Source: Betaproteobacteria bacterium
GTDB lineage: Bacteria > Pseudomonadota > Gammaproteobacteria > Burkholderiales > Casimicrobiaceae
Reading direction: 5' to 3'
NCBI GenBank assembly: GCA_016720425.1
Contig: JADKKQ010000003.1
Location: 248,001-312,000, forward strand
Length of the DNA stretch: 64,000 nt
In this document: piece after piece, positions 17,149 through 26,056 of the stretch
Layout: every line of letters begins with the position of its first letter
Position numbering within the stretch: the first letter of the stretch is position 1
Notes under the pieces: model-generated
What the model was told of the DNA's origin: nothing
Seen by the model: only the letters and a program-made list of their open reading frames with translations
Database searches by the model: none
Program-made: the position numbers and the translations under genes

Positions 17149-17946
17149 TCAAAGGGCGTCCTGCACCCGGTCCCAGGTGCGGAACAGGTGGTCGGCCAGC
17201 GCCCGCGCCAGCCGTTCGCCCGCCCTCGCCTCCAGCGCGCCGATCATCTCCTCGTGATCGGCCACGGCCCCCGCCCACGATTCCTCCGACCGGTTGCCGA
17301 TGAACCGGATCCGCTTCATCTGCGCCTGCAGCATCCCCTGCATCAGCACCAGCGACTCGTTGCCGGAGAGCGCGATCATCGCCGAGTGGATCTGCTGGTT
17401 GTGCTTGAAATAGCGGAGCAGGTCGCGGGCGCGGTAGAACTCCAGCATCTCGTCGTGGAGGCGACGGATCTCGGCGATGCCCGCGTCGGTGGCGTTCTCG
17501 CAGGCGAGCCGACCGGCGAGTTCCTCGAGCGCCGCCAGCACGGTCAGCATGTCCTTGACGTTCTTGGGCGTGAGGCTGCGCACCTGCGCGCCGCGGCTCG
17601 GCACGAGGTCGACGAGTCCCTCGGAGGCCAGCACCTTCAGCGCCTCGCGCAGGGGAGTGCGCGAGACGCCCAGCTGCTTGCCGAGCTGCCCTTCGTGGAT
17701 GCGCGTCCCGGGTGCGAGCTGCCCTTCGGTGATCATGTCCCGCAGCCGGGTGACGACGGTGTTGTGCAGCGTCGGGCGTTCGATGGGTGCCACCTCGGCA
17801 TCCGCGGGCGCCGCGGGCTCGAGGTGGTTCAAGACGTTCGCTTCGGTGTTCAACACGGCAGGCCCTTTATCGACGAGGCTTCGAAACGTGGCGGGATTCG
17901 CCGACCGCAGCTTCCCCCGCCAGCCCGACGATACCGTATGTTGCAT
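17149..17946 (-). CDS. GntR-family (FCD subfamily) transcriptional regulator
   Basis: Up to 265 residues. Winged-helix domain RPTLHNTVVTRLRDMITEGQLAPGTRIHEGQLGKQLGVSRTPLREALKVL starts around residue 57 and is followed by an FCD ligand-binding domain (about 125-255) with likely metal/ligand residues in HDEMLEF and ADHEEMI. The ATG at 17946 lies inside one copy of a repeated ATGTTGCAT element that may be its operator. A GTG at 17856 (235 residues) is therefore a serious alternative. It leads the RpiB-TIM-EryC-DAK set and is divergent from pdxA2-tctCBA, so it probably controls both in response to a sugar acid or tetrose. Confidence 0.88.
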   Translation of the reverse strand: MQHTVSSGWRGKLRSANPATFRSLVDKGPAVLNTEANVLNHLEPAAPADAEVAPIERPTLHNTVVTRLRDMITEGQLAPGTRIHEGQLGKQLGVSRTPLREALKVLASEGLVDLVPSRGAQVRSLTPKNVKDMLTVLAALEELAGRLACENATDAGIAEIRRLHDEMLEFYRARDLLRYFKHNQQIHSAMIALSGNESLVLMQGMLQAQMKRIRFIGNRSEESWAGAVADHEEMIGALEARAGERLARALADHLFRTWDRVQDAL

Positions 17947-17975
17947 TCAGAATTATAGAATACTACATGTTGCAT
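17938..17975. promoter_or_regulatory. Direct repeat, probable GntR/FCD operator, and divergent promoter
   Basis: The 9-mer ATGTTGCAT occurs twice in the same orientation (17938-17946 and 17967-17975), 29 bp apart, about three helical turns. Between them the minus strand reads a perfect TATAAT (17957-17952), a -10 for the regulator operon; no good -35 was found. The local sequence is AT-rich against a GC-rich background. A repressor bound at both copies would cover the start of the regulator gene. Confidence 0.5.
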
Positions 17976-18154
17976 GCTTGACAAACACCCTGGCTCACCG
18001 GCACACTTCCCGTCGTTGCTCGTTTTCCGGCGCAGAGACGATGGGAATCCGCCGCCCGAAGCCGGCAGGCCGGCGAGCGACGGGAACGGCGGTCGGAGAC
18101 ACGGGCGCCCGGAACCACGCATACGACGGAATGCAACGCACCAAGGAGTTCACC

Positions 18155-19216
18155 GTGACCCCCAGCCCCGCCGAACCCGCAATCGATCGGCCGACCGTTG
18201 CGCTCGCCATGGGCGACCCCGCCGGCGTCAGCCCGGAACTGACCGCCCGGCTGCTCGCCGACGACGAGGTTCGCCAAGCGGCGTGGCTCGTCGTCTTCGG
18301 CGATCGCCGCATCCTCGACGAAGGGGCGAAGGTCGCCCGGGTCGCGCTCGACATCGACGTCGTGGCGCGGGGCGCCTCTCCCGGTCCGCACGGGCGCCCG
18401 GTGCTGGTCGACCTCGCGCACCTCGCGCCGGCTGCCGTCCGGCTCGGCGAGGCCACGCCCGTGGGCGGCGCCTTCGCCATCGAGAACTTCCGCCACGCCC
18501 TGGCGATGGCCCAGTCCGGGCAGGCCGACGCCGTGTGCTTCACGCCGTTCAACAAGCAGGCGATGCGCTACGTCTACCCCGGCTACGACGACGAGATCGG
18601 CTTCGTTTCCGAAACCATCGGCTTTCACGGTGCCGCCCGCGAGTTCAACATCCTCGAGGGCCTGTGGAACGCCCGCGTGACGTCGCACATTCCGCTGGCC
18701 CAGGTCGCCGCGACGATCACGACCGAGCGTATCCTGGCCGAGCTCGCGCTGGCCGACCGGTGCCTGCGCAGCGCGGGTTTCGCGCAGCCGCGCATCGCCG
18801 TCGCCGGGCTCAATCCGCACGCCGGCGACGGGGGCAACTGCGGCACCGAGGAGATCGAGGTCATCGCGCCAGCGGTGAAGGCCGGCGTCGAGCGCGGCTT
18901 CAACGTCTCCGGCCCCTACCCCGCCGACACGGTGTTCGTCCGGGCGCGCAAAGGCGCCTTCGACGCCGTGCTCACCATGTACCACGACCAGGGCCAGATC
19001 GCGATGAAGCTGATCGGGTTCGAGCGCGGCGTGACGCTGCTCGGCGGCTTCCCGTTCCCGATCTGCACGCCCGCGCACGGCACCGCCTACGACATCGTCG
19101 GCCAGGGCGTCGCCAACATCGGCGCGAGCAGGCAGGCGCTGCTGCTGGCCGCGCGAATGGCGCGCCAGCAACGGGCCGCCCGTTCCGCGCCCCAACCGTG
19201 TCCTACCGCCGCCTGA
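18155..19216 (+). CDS. pdxA2: PdxA-family 4-phospho-sugar-acid dehydrogenase (PdxA2)
   Basis: 353 residues from a GTG at 18155 with AAGGAG six bases upstream; the ATG at 18131 is in frame but poorly placed. PdxA signature features are visible: ALAMGDPAGVSPEL at the N-terminus, TPFNKQAM, metal-ligand His residues in SHIPLAQV, YHDQGQIAMK and AHGTAYDIVGQG, and GLNPHAGDGG. PdxA2 proteins oxidise 4-phospho-D-threonate or 4-phospho-D-erythronate, which then decarboxylates to dihydroxyacetone phosphate. They differ from vitamin B6 PdxA by context, as here with TctCBA and a GntR regulator. The usual DUF1537 kinase partner is absent from the window. Confidence 0.85.
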   Translation: MTPSPAEPAIDRPTVALAMGDPAGVSPELTARLLADDEVRQAAWLVVFGDRRILDEGAKVARVALDIDVVARGASPGPHGRPVLVDLAHLAPAAVRLGEATPVGGAFAIENFRHALAMAQSGQADAVCFTPFNKQAMRYVYPGYDDEIGFVSETIGFHGAAREFNILEGLWNARVTSHIPLAQVAATITTERILAELALADRCLRSAGFAQPRIAVAGLNPHAGDGGNCGTEEIEVIAPAVKAGVERGFNVSGPYPADTVFVRARKGAFDAVLTMYHDQGQIAMKLIGFERGVTLLGGFPFPICTPAHGTAYDIVGQGVANIGASRQALLLAARMARQQRAARSAPQPCPTAA

Positions 19217-19263
19217 ACACGGCGGTGGCAACGCGTTCCGAACCACCACGAGGAGAGAGAGCA

Positions 19264-20253
19264 ATGAAAAAGGCCACATTGACGGTTGCGCTGTTGGCGA
19301 CTGCCGTTTTCGCCGGATCCGCCCAGGCGGCCTGGGTGCCGGACAAGCCGGTCGAGTTCATCGTCACCGCCGGTGCCGGTGGCGGCACCGACACCTTCGC
19401 GCGCACCGTCCAGTCGATCATCGTCAAGTACAAGCTGATGGATGCGCCGATCGTCGTTCTCAACAAGGGCGGCGGCAGCGGATCGGAGGGCTTCATCTAC
19501 GGTTCGAGCAGCCCCAACGACCCGTACAAGGTGACCTTCGGCACCAACAACGAATACCTGCTGCCGCTGGTCGCCAAGATGGGCTTTTCGGCCGACGGCC
19601 TGCAGCCGGTCGCGGCCATGGCGCTCGACGAGTTCCTGCTCTGGGTCAACGACAAGTCGCCGCACAAGGACGCCAAGTCGTTCATCGCCGCGGCGAAGAA
19701 GCCCGAGGGCCTGAAGATCGGCGGGTCGCAGTCGAAGGACACCGACCAGACGCTCACCAGCATGATCACCGCGGCGACCGGCGCCAAGTTCACCTACATC
19801 CCGTTCAAGAGCGGCGGCGAAGCCGCGGTGCAGTTGGCCGGGGGCCACATCGACGCCAACCTCAACAACCCGAGCGAGAACCTCGGCCAGTGGAAGGCGT
19901 CGATGGTGCGCCCGCTGTGCATCTTCAGCACCGAGCGGATGGCCCCGGGTGCGAAGGTCACCAAGGACATGGGCTGGTCCGACATCCCGACGTGCAAGGA
20001 ATCCGGAATCCCGATCAGCAGCTACCAGATGCCGCGCACGATCTGGCTGCCCGCCGGCGCGCCGGCCGATGCGGCCGCGTACTACGCCGGGGTGCTGGCG
20101 CGGGTGCGCCAGACGCCGGAGTGGAAGACCTACATCGAGCGCACGTCGCAGACTGACAGCTTCATGTCCGGCGACGGACTGAAGTTCTACATCAACCAGG
20201 ACAAGGCGAAGGCGCTCGAGGTGTTCAAGGCCGAGAAGTGGACCGTGCAGTAA
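19264..20253 (+). CDS. tctC: Tripartite tricarboxylate transporter substrate-binding protein (TctC/Bug family)
   Basis: 329 residues with a clear signal peptide ending ...GSAQA-A (about residue 22). The mature Bug fold begins WVPDKPVEFIVTAGAGGGTD, the loop that binds a carboxylate. It captures an organic acid in the periplasm for TctAB. Preceded by a strong ribosome site (GAGGAGAGAGC) and located 47 bp after pdxA2. Ligand probably a tetronate or related sugar acid, inferred from pdxA2. Confidence 0.93.
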   Translation: MKKATLTVALLATAVFAGSAQAAWVPDKPVEFIVTAGAGGGTDTFARTVQSIIVKYKLMDAPIVVLNKGGGSGSEGFIYGSSSPNDPYKVTFGTNNEYLLPLVAKMGFSADGLQPVAAMALDEFLLWVNDKSPHKDAKSFIAAAKKPEGLKIGGSQSKDTDQTLTSMITAATGAKFTYIPFKSGGEAAVQLAGGHIDANLNNPSENLGQWKASMVRPLCIFSTERMAPGAKVTKDMGWSDIPTCKESGIPISSYQMPRTIWLPAGAPADAAAYYAGVLARVRQTPEWKTYIERTSQTDSFMSGDGLKFYINQDKAKALEVFKAEKWTVQ

Positions 20254-20323
20254 TCTCCTGTTGCCATCAGGCCGGGGTGGGCGGTTCCACCCCGGCAATT
20301 CCGACCACCGAGGGGTAGCGCCC

Positions 20324-20827
20324 ATGCAGAATCCGTCGGCCGTGCTGGTCAGCCGCTTCGTGGCCGAAGTCGCGCTTGCCACGGTCACCGCAGCGATCGG
20401 CGCCGTCGTCACCCTCGGCGCACTGGAGTTCGGCACCGGCTGGGGCGACGGCGGCCCGCAGCCCGGGTATTTTCCGTTCTACATCGGCGTCATCGTCATG
20501 CTGGCCAGCGGTGCGACGCTGGTCGAGGCGATCCTGAATCGGGAGCAGCACCGCGCGACGCCGTTCCTGCGGCGCGAGCAGGCGATGCGCATCCTCGCGT
20601 TCTTCGGCCCGATGGCCGGGTTCGTCGTCCTCGCCGCCGTGCTCGGCCTGTACGTCGCGCTCATCGTCTACCTGACGGCGACGATGATGGTCCAGGGCCG
20701 CTACCGGCTGTGGCGCGCGCTCGCGGTCAGCGTCGGCAGCGCGATCACCTTCTACCTGATCTTCGAGGTCTGGTTCAGGGTGCCGCTGCTCAAGGGCCCG
20801 CTGGAGGCCCTGCTCAAGATTCATTGA
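20324..20827 (+). CDS. tctB: Tripartite tricarboxylate transporter small permease TctB
   Basis: 167 residues with four predicted membrane helices and the TctB-typical GGPQPGYFPFYIGVIVML segment after helix 1. It pairs with the large permease TctA. ATG at 20324 chosen because the longer form lacks a ribosome site. Operon with tctC (71 bp) and tctA (56 bp). Confidence 0.9.
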   Translation: MQNPSAVLVSRFVAEVALATVTAAIGAVVTLGALEFGTGWGDGGPQPGYFPFYIGVIVMLASGATLVEAILNREQHRATPFLRREQAMRILAFFGPMAGFVVLAAVLGLYVALIVYLTATMMVQGRYRLWRALAVSVGSAITFYLIFEVWFRVPLLKGPLEALLKIH

Positions 20828-20882
20828 CCCCCCTGCGGCGCCCGACCGGCCCGGCGCAACGCAGGCACTGAGGACCTCCGTC

Positions 20883-22394
20883 GTGGACAATTTCGGCAAT
20901 CTTCTGGACGGATTCCGCATCGCGGCCTCCGGGTACCACGTCGCCATCATGATGGCGGGCGTGCTGCTCGGCATCCTCGTCGGCGTGCTGCCGGGTCTCG
21001 GCGCGCCGAACGGGGTCTCGCTGCTGCTGCCCCTGACCTTCACCATGGATCCCGTGGCGGCGATCATCCTGCTCACCAGCATGTACTGGGGAGCGCTGTT
21101 CGGCGGCTCGACGACCTCGATCCTGTTCAACATACCGGGCGAGCCGTCGTCGGTGGCGACCACGTTCGACGGCTATCCGATGGCCCGCGACGGACGCGCG
21201 ACGAACGCGCTGACGCTCGCCTTCCTGTCGGCGGGAACCGGCGCGCTGTTCGGCGTCGTCGTCATCACCGGCCTGTCGGGCTGGGTGACGCAGTTCGCAC
21301 TCAAGTTCAGTTCGCCCGAGTACTTCGCCGTCTACCTGCTCGTCTTCGCGAGCTTCGTCGGCATGGGCAACACCTCGCCGTTCAAGACCGTGGTCTCGAT
21401 GACGCTCGGCTTCGCCGTCGCCACCATCGGCGTCGACACGATATCCGGCAACGTGCGCCTGACGTTCGGCATTCCGGACCTCGTCAAGGGCATCAGCTTC
21501 CTCGTCGCCGTCATCGGACTCTTCGGCCTCGGCGAGTTGCTGCAGACCATGGAGGAAGGCCTGCGCTTCGAGGGCATCCACGCCCGCATCAGCCCGCGCG
21601 AGGTGTTCCGGACCGCGCTGACGCTTCCGCGGCACTGGGTCACGCTGCTGCGCAGCGCGCTCGTCGGCTGCTGGATGGGCATCACGCCGGGCGGTCCGAC
21701 GGCCGCGTCGTTCATGAGTTACGGCCTGGCGAAGCGGTTCTCGCGGCGCAAGGAAGGCTTCGGCAAGGGTGAGCCCGACGGCGTCGTCGCGCCCGAAACC
21801 GCCGATCACGCGGCCGGGACCTGCGCGATCCTGCCGATGCTGGCGCTGGGCATTCCCGGTTCGGCGACCGCCGCGGTGATGATGGGCGGCCTGATGATCT
21901 GGGGCCTCACGCCGGGGCCGATGCTGTTCATCGAGCGGCCCGACTTCGTCTGGAGCACGATCGCCAGCATGTATCTCGGCAACGTGATCGCGGTGGTGCT
22001 GGTGCTGGCCACGGTGCCCATGTTCGCGGCCATCCTGCGGATACCGTTCTCGATCATCGGCCCGATGATCGTCGTCGTGTGCTTCGTCGGCGCGTATACG
22101 GTGAGCGGCGCCCGGCTGGACCTTTGGTTCGCGCTCCTGTTCGGCATCGTCGGCTACCTGTTGAAGAAGCTCGACTACCCGATCGCGCCGATGGTGCTGG
22201 CGATGATTCTCGGCGACAAGATGGAGGACGCGTTCCGTCAGTCGATGCTGATGGCGAAGGGCTCGATGGGCGTTTTCTATTCGAACCCGCTGGTCGGCAC
22301 GATCACTACGCTCGCCCTGCTGCTTCTGCTGTGGCCGCTGGTGAGCCGACTGCTGCGCGCGGCGCAGTCCCGGCCGGCCGGCAAGACCGGATAG
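20883..22394 (+). CDS. tctA: Tripartite tricarboxylate transporter large permease TctA
   Basis: 503 residues from a GTG at 20883. About 12 membrane helices. Family hallmarks GVLPGLGAPNGVSLLLPLTF near the start, YWGALFGGSTTSILFNIPGEP, and the internal repeat GCWMGITPGGPTAASFMSYG, then LALGIPGSATAAVMMGGLMIWG. It carries out secondary uptake of the acid delivered by TctC. Last gene of the pdxA2-tctCBA operon. Confidence 0.94.
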   Translation: MDNFGNLLDGFRIAASGYHVAIMMAGVLLGILVGVLPGLGAPNGVSLLLPLTFTMDPVAAIILLTSMYWGALFGGSTTSILFNIPGEPSSVATTFDGYPMARDGRATNALTLAFLSAGTGALFGVVVITGLSGWVTQFALKFSSPEYFAVYLLVFASFVGMGNTSPFKTVVSMTLGFAVATIGVDTISGNVRLTFGIPDLVKGISFLVAVIGLFGLGELLQTMEEGLRFEGIHARISPREVFRTALTLPRHWVTLLRSALVGCWMGITPGGPTAASFMSYGLAKRFSRRKEGFGKGEPDGVVAPETADHAAGTCAILPMLALGIPGSATAAVMMGGLMIWGLTPGPMLFIERPDFVWSTIASMYLGNVIAVVLVLATVPMFAAILRIPFSIIGPMIVVVCFVGAYTVSGARLDLWFALLFGIVGYLLKKLDYPIAPMVLAMILGDKMEDAFRQSMLMAKGSMGVFYSNPLVGTITTLALLLLLWPLVSRLLRAAQSRPAGKTG

Positions 22395-22484
22395 CGGGGC
22401 GGCCCGCGCCCGCGCCGAGGTGGCGACGCTGCGTTCGTTCCGCGCTGCTCGTCACCGCCCCCGTGGCTCGGGCAGGGTGGCGCG

Positions 22485-24974
22485 GTGACGCCTGCATCGC
22501 CGGCCGCCGCCGTGCCGGCCAGCGCGCCCGACGCCCGCTTCGACCCGGCGCGGGCGTGGTTCGCAGCGCAGGGCCACCTGCCGTTTCCGTTCCAGGAGGC
22601 GACCTGGGCTGCGTTCGCCGCGGGGCGCTCGGGCCTCGTGCACGCGCCGACCGGAACCGGCAAGACGCTGGCGGTCGCCATCCCGCCCATGGTGCTGGCG
22701 CCTCCCGGCACCGCCGCGCTGGCGCCGCCGCTGGCGTTGTTGTGGATCACGCCGCTGCGCGCACTGGCGGCTGACACGGGACACGCGCTGGCCGCCGCCG
22801 CCGCGGCGCTGCAGCCGCATTGGCGCGTCGACGTGCGCACCGGCGACACCTCGTCGACGGCGCGCGCGCGACAGGATCGTCGGCTGCCGACCGCTCTGGT
22901 CACCACGCCGGAGAGCCTCACGCTGCTGCTCGCGCGCGCCGACTGGCGCGAGCGCTTCGCGCACCTGGCGGCGGCGGTCGTCGACGAGTGGCACGAGCTG
23001 CTGTCGACCAAGCGCGGCGTCCAGGTCGAGCTGGCGCTCGCCCGCCTGCGCTCGCTCCACCCGGCCCTGCCGACCTGGGGGCTGTCCGCGACGCTCGCCA
23101 ATCTCGATGCCGCGCTCGCCTGCCTCGCCGGACCGCGGCGTGCGGCGACGGCCGCGATCATCCGCGGCGAGGACCGCAAGAAGATCGTCATCGACACCCT
23201 GCGGCCGGCGTCGATCGAACGCTTCCCGTGGGCCGGTCACATCGGCCTCAGGCTGCTGCCGGAGGTCGTGCGGGCGATCGACCGTGCCAGGACGACGCTG
23301 GTGTTCACCAACGTGCGGTCGCAGACGGAGATCTGGTACCAGGCGATCCTCGAGGCGCGTCCCGACTGGGCCGGCACCATCGCGCTGCATCACGGCTCGC
23401 TGGAACGCGAGGCCCGCGACTGGGTCGAGGACGGGCTGCGGCACGCGCGGCTGCGCGCCGTCGTCTGCACCTCCAGCCTCGATCTCGGCGTCGACTACGC
23501 GCCGGTCGAGCAGGTGCTGCAGATCGGCAGCCCCAAGGGCGTCGGCCGCCTGCTGCAGCGCGCAGGGCGCAGCGGTCACCGGCCGGGCGCGACGTCGCGC
23601 ATCACCATCGTCCCGACCCAGGCGCTGGAACTGGTCGAGGCCGCCGCCGCGCGCGATGCCGCCGCCAGGCGGTTGCTCGAGCCTCGCCAGCCGCGGGTCG
23701 CCCCCCTCGACGTCCTGATTCAGCATCTCGTCACCTGCGCGCTCGGCGGCGGCTTTCGTGCCGAAGACCTGCTGGCCGAACTTCGCGGCACGACGGCCTA
23801 CGCCACTCTCGCCGAAAGCGACTGGCGTTTCGCGCTCGACTTCGTCGTCCACGGCGGCGCCACCCTCAACGCCTATCCCGAGTACCGACGCGTCGTCATC
23901 GGCGACGACGGCATCGCGCGCGTCCCGGATGCGCAGATCGCCCGCCGGCACCGGATGGGCATCGGCACCATCGTCAGCGAACCGTCGATGACCGTCGCGC
24001 TGCAGAACGGCCGCCGCCTCGGCCACGTCGAGGAGGACTTCATCGCGCGGCTCGCGCCGGGCGATGCCTTCGTGTTCGCCGGACGCACCGTCGAACTGGT
24101 CCGCGTGCACGAGCTCACCGCCTGGGTGCGGCCGGCGACGAAGCCGTCGGCGCTGGTGCCGCGCTGGACCGGCGGACAGATGGCGCTGTCGTCCGAACTC
24201 GCGGACGCCACCCGGCACCTGGTGGCGGAGGCTCGCCGAGGCGTCTTCGCGTCGCCCGAACTGCAGCTCCTGCGGCCCCTGCTCGAGTTGCAGGCCCGCT
24301 GGTCGCAGCTGCCGGAGGAAGACGAGTGGTTGATCGAATCGATCGCCACCCGCGACGGTCACGGTCTGTTCTTCTATCCCTTCGCAGGGCGGCTGGCGCA
24401 TCTCGGGCTGGCGACGCTCTTTGCCTGGCGCCTCGCGCGCGCGGCGCCACGAACCTTCAGCCTGACCGCCAACGACTACGGCTTCGGCCTGCTGTCGCCG
24501 ACGCCGGTGCCGCTCGCGCGCGGCGAGCTCGGCCGGCTGCTCGCCGCGCCCGACGTCGAGCGCGACTTGCTCGCCGGGCTCAACGCGGCGGAACTCGGGC
24601 GTCGGCAGTTTCGCGAGACCGCCCGCATCGCCGGGCTCGTGTTCCAAGGCTATCCCGGGCAGCCCAATCCGGCGCGACAGGTGCAAGCGTCCTCGGCCCT
24701 CCTCTACCAGGTGTTCGCCGACTACGATCCGGAGAACCGGCTGCTCGCCCAGACGGTGCGCGAGGTGCTGGACCACCGGCTGGAGGCGCCGCGCCTGGCG
24801 CTGACGCTCGCCCGCCTGCGTGGCAGCCGTGCGGCACTCACCCGTCCGCCGCGGCCCACGCCGTTCGCGTTCCCGCTGCTGGTGGAACTCTTCCGCGAAC
24901 GGTTCTCGAACGAGTCGCTCGAGGCACGCGTGGCGCGGATGGTGAGCGAACTCGAAGCCGCCGCCGCAACCTGA
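22485..24974 (+). CDS. Ligase-associated DEXH-box helicase (Lhr-core)
   Basis: 829 residues, matching Lhr-core size. Helicase motifs: HAPTGTGKTLAVAI (motif I), ITPLRALAAD (Ia), VTTPESL, VDEWHELL (II, DEWH in place of DEVH), LSATLAN (III), VFTNVRSQTE (IV), SSLDLGVDY (V) and LLQRAGRSGHRPG (VI). A winged helix and Lhr C-domain follow. Lhr-core proteins are 3'-5' translocases linked to DNA repair, usually clustered with an ATP-dependent ligase, an exonuclease and the phosphoesterase PdeM. PdeM-like gene is 1.1 kb downstream; ligase and exonuclease are not in the window. Confidence 0.92.
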   Translation: MTPASPAAAVPASAPDARFDPARAWFAAQGHLPFPFQEATWAAFAAGRSGLVHAPTGTGKTLAVAIPPMVLAPPGTAALAPPLALLWITPLRALAADTGHALAAAAAALQPHWRVDVRTGDTSSTARARQDRRLPTALVTTPESLTLLLARADWRERFAHLAAAVVDEWHELLSTKRGVQVELALARLRSLHPALPTWGLSATLANLDAALACLAGPRRAATAAIIRGEDRKKIVIDTLRPASIERFPWAGHIGLRLLPEVVRAIDRARTTLVFTNVRSQTEIWYQAILEARPDWAGTIALHHGSLEREARDWVEDGLRHARLRAVVCTSSLDLGVDYAPVEQVLQIGSPKGVGRLLQRAGRSGHRPGATSRITIVPTQALELVEAAAARDAAARRLLEPRQPRVAPLDVLIQHLVTCALGGGFRAEDLLAELRGTTAYATLAESDWRFALDFVVHGGATLNAYPEYRRVVIGDDGIARVPDAQIARRHRMGIGTIVSEPSMTVALQNGRRLGHVEEDFIARLAPGDAFVFAGRTVELVRVHELTAWVRPATKPSALVPRWTGGQMALSSELADATRHLVAEARRGVFASPELQLLRPLLELQARWSQLPEEDEWLIESIATRDGHGLFFYPFAGRLAHLGLATLFAWRLARAAPRTFSLTANDYGFGLLSPTPVPLARGELGRLLAAPDVERDLLAGLNAAELGRRQFRETARIAGLVFQGYPGQPNPARQVQASSALLYQVFADYDPENRLLAQTVREVLDHRLEAPRLALTLARLRGSRAALTRPPRPTPFAFPLLVELFRERFSNESLEARVARMVSELEAAAAT

Positions 24975-25028
24975 CGAAGCCCCGATGACCGCCCAGCGGG
25001 TCGCGGTGGGCGGCGGGACGAGCGTCGC

Positions 25029-25850
25029 TCAGTCGTCGTCGCCGGGTGCCGCCACCCGCGCGCGGTCGATGAGCCGGTACAGCCAGCCCAGTCCCGCGGC
25101 GGTGCCCTGCGCCGGGCGGTACTCGCAGCCGATCCAGCCGTCGTAGCCGAGGTCGCCCAGCAGGCGGAAGATCCACGCGTAGTTGACCTCGCCGGTGTCG
25201 GGCTCGTGGCGGCCCGGCACCCCCGCGATCTGGAAGTGCCCGATCTGCGGCAGCCAGCGGCGGATCTTCTCGGTCAGGTCGCCCTCGACGATCTGCGCGT
25301 GGTAGAGATCCATCTGCACCTTGAGGTTGGCGGCGCCCACCTCTTCGCGAATGGCGTGCGCGTCGGCCTGCGTCGAGTGCAGGTAGTGCGGCATGTCGCG
25401 CGGATTGAGCGGCTCGATCAGCACCGTCACGTCCTGCGGCTGCGCCTCGGCGCAGGCGAAACGCAGGTTGCGCACGAACAGCGCCCGCTGGCGCGCGCGC
25501 CGCTCGGCATCCGCGCCGTCGGGCACGAGCCCCGCCATCACGTGGATGCGCCGGCACTGCAGCGCCTTGGCGTAGCGCAAGGCGGTGACGAACCCGGCCT
25601 GGAACTCGTGCTCCCGCCCCGGCAGCGACGCGATGCCGCGCTCGCCGGCGGCCCACTCGCCGGGCGGCGCATTGAGGAGCACGAACTCGAGCCGGTGCTG
25701 CCGCAGCCGATCGGCGATGTCGGCGGCCGGCGCCTCGTACGGAAACAGGCACTCGACGCCGCGAAAACCCGCCTGCGCGGCCTCGCCGAAGCGCTCGAGA
25801 AACGGGACCTCGTTGAACAGGAACGAAAGATTGGCGGCAAACCGCAGCAT
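25029..25850 (-). CDS. hyi: Hydroxypyruvate isomerase family protein (Hyi/OtnI type)
   Basis: 273 residues of the xylose-isomerase-like TIM barrel. It begins MLRFAANLSFLFNEVPFLERF and carries the Hyi set VLIEPLNPRDMPHY, LKVQMDLYHAQIVEGDL, IGHFQIAGVPGRHEPDTGE and WIGCEYRP, where Glu, Asp, Gln and His are typical metal and acid-base positions. Members convert hydroxypyruvate to tartronate semialdehyde or, as OtnI, isomerise 2-oxo-tetronates. Inserted on the opposite strand between the helicase and PdeM genes. The tetronate-type locus about 3 kb away makes OtnI activity possible, but no direct link is visible. Confidence 0.87.
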   Translation of the reverse strand: MLRFAANLSFLFNEVPFLERFGEAAQAGFRGVECLFPYEAPAADIADRLRQHRLEFVLLNAPPGEWAAGERGIASLPGREHEFQAGFVTALRYAKALQCRRIHVMAGLVPDGADAERRARQRALFVRNLRFACAEAQPQDVTVLIEPLNPRDMPHYLHSTQADAHAIREEVGAANLKVQMDLYHAQIVEGDLTEKIRRWLPQIGHFQIAGVPGRHEPDTGEVNYAWIFRLLGDLGYDGWIGCEYRPAQGTAAGLGWLYRLIDRARVAAPGDDD

Positions 25851-26056
25851 GGGCTCCTCGCTGTCGTCGGCGGACCCGCCTTCCCGGTCGCGGCCCGCAT
25901 CGGCCCGCGACGCCTGCGCCGGAAGCTGGCGACCGCCGGGCCGATTCTGCCCTGCGGCGGCAACGCACGCAACGGAACGACGCCGCGCGCGGCTTGCGTA
26001 CAATCGCCAGCGCGACTGTCGCATCGCCGCCGCACCTCCGCCCGCCCTCGCCCCGG

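Noticed and set aside
17978..18006. Perfect TTGACA as a -35 for the pdxA2 operon
   Set aside because: The position 17 bp downstream reads GCACAC, with no acceptable -10 at 15-19 bp spacing.
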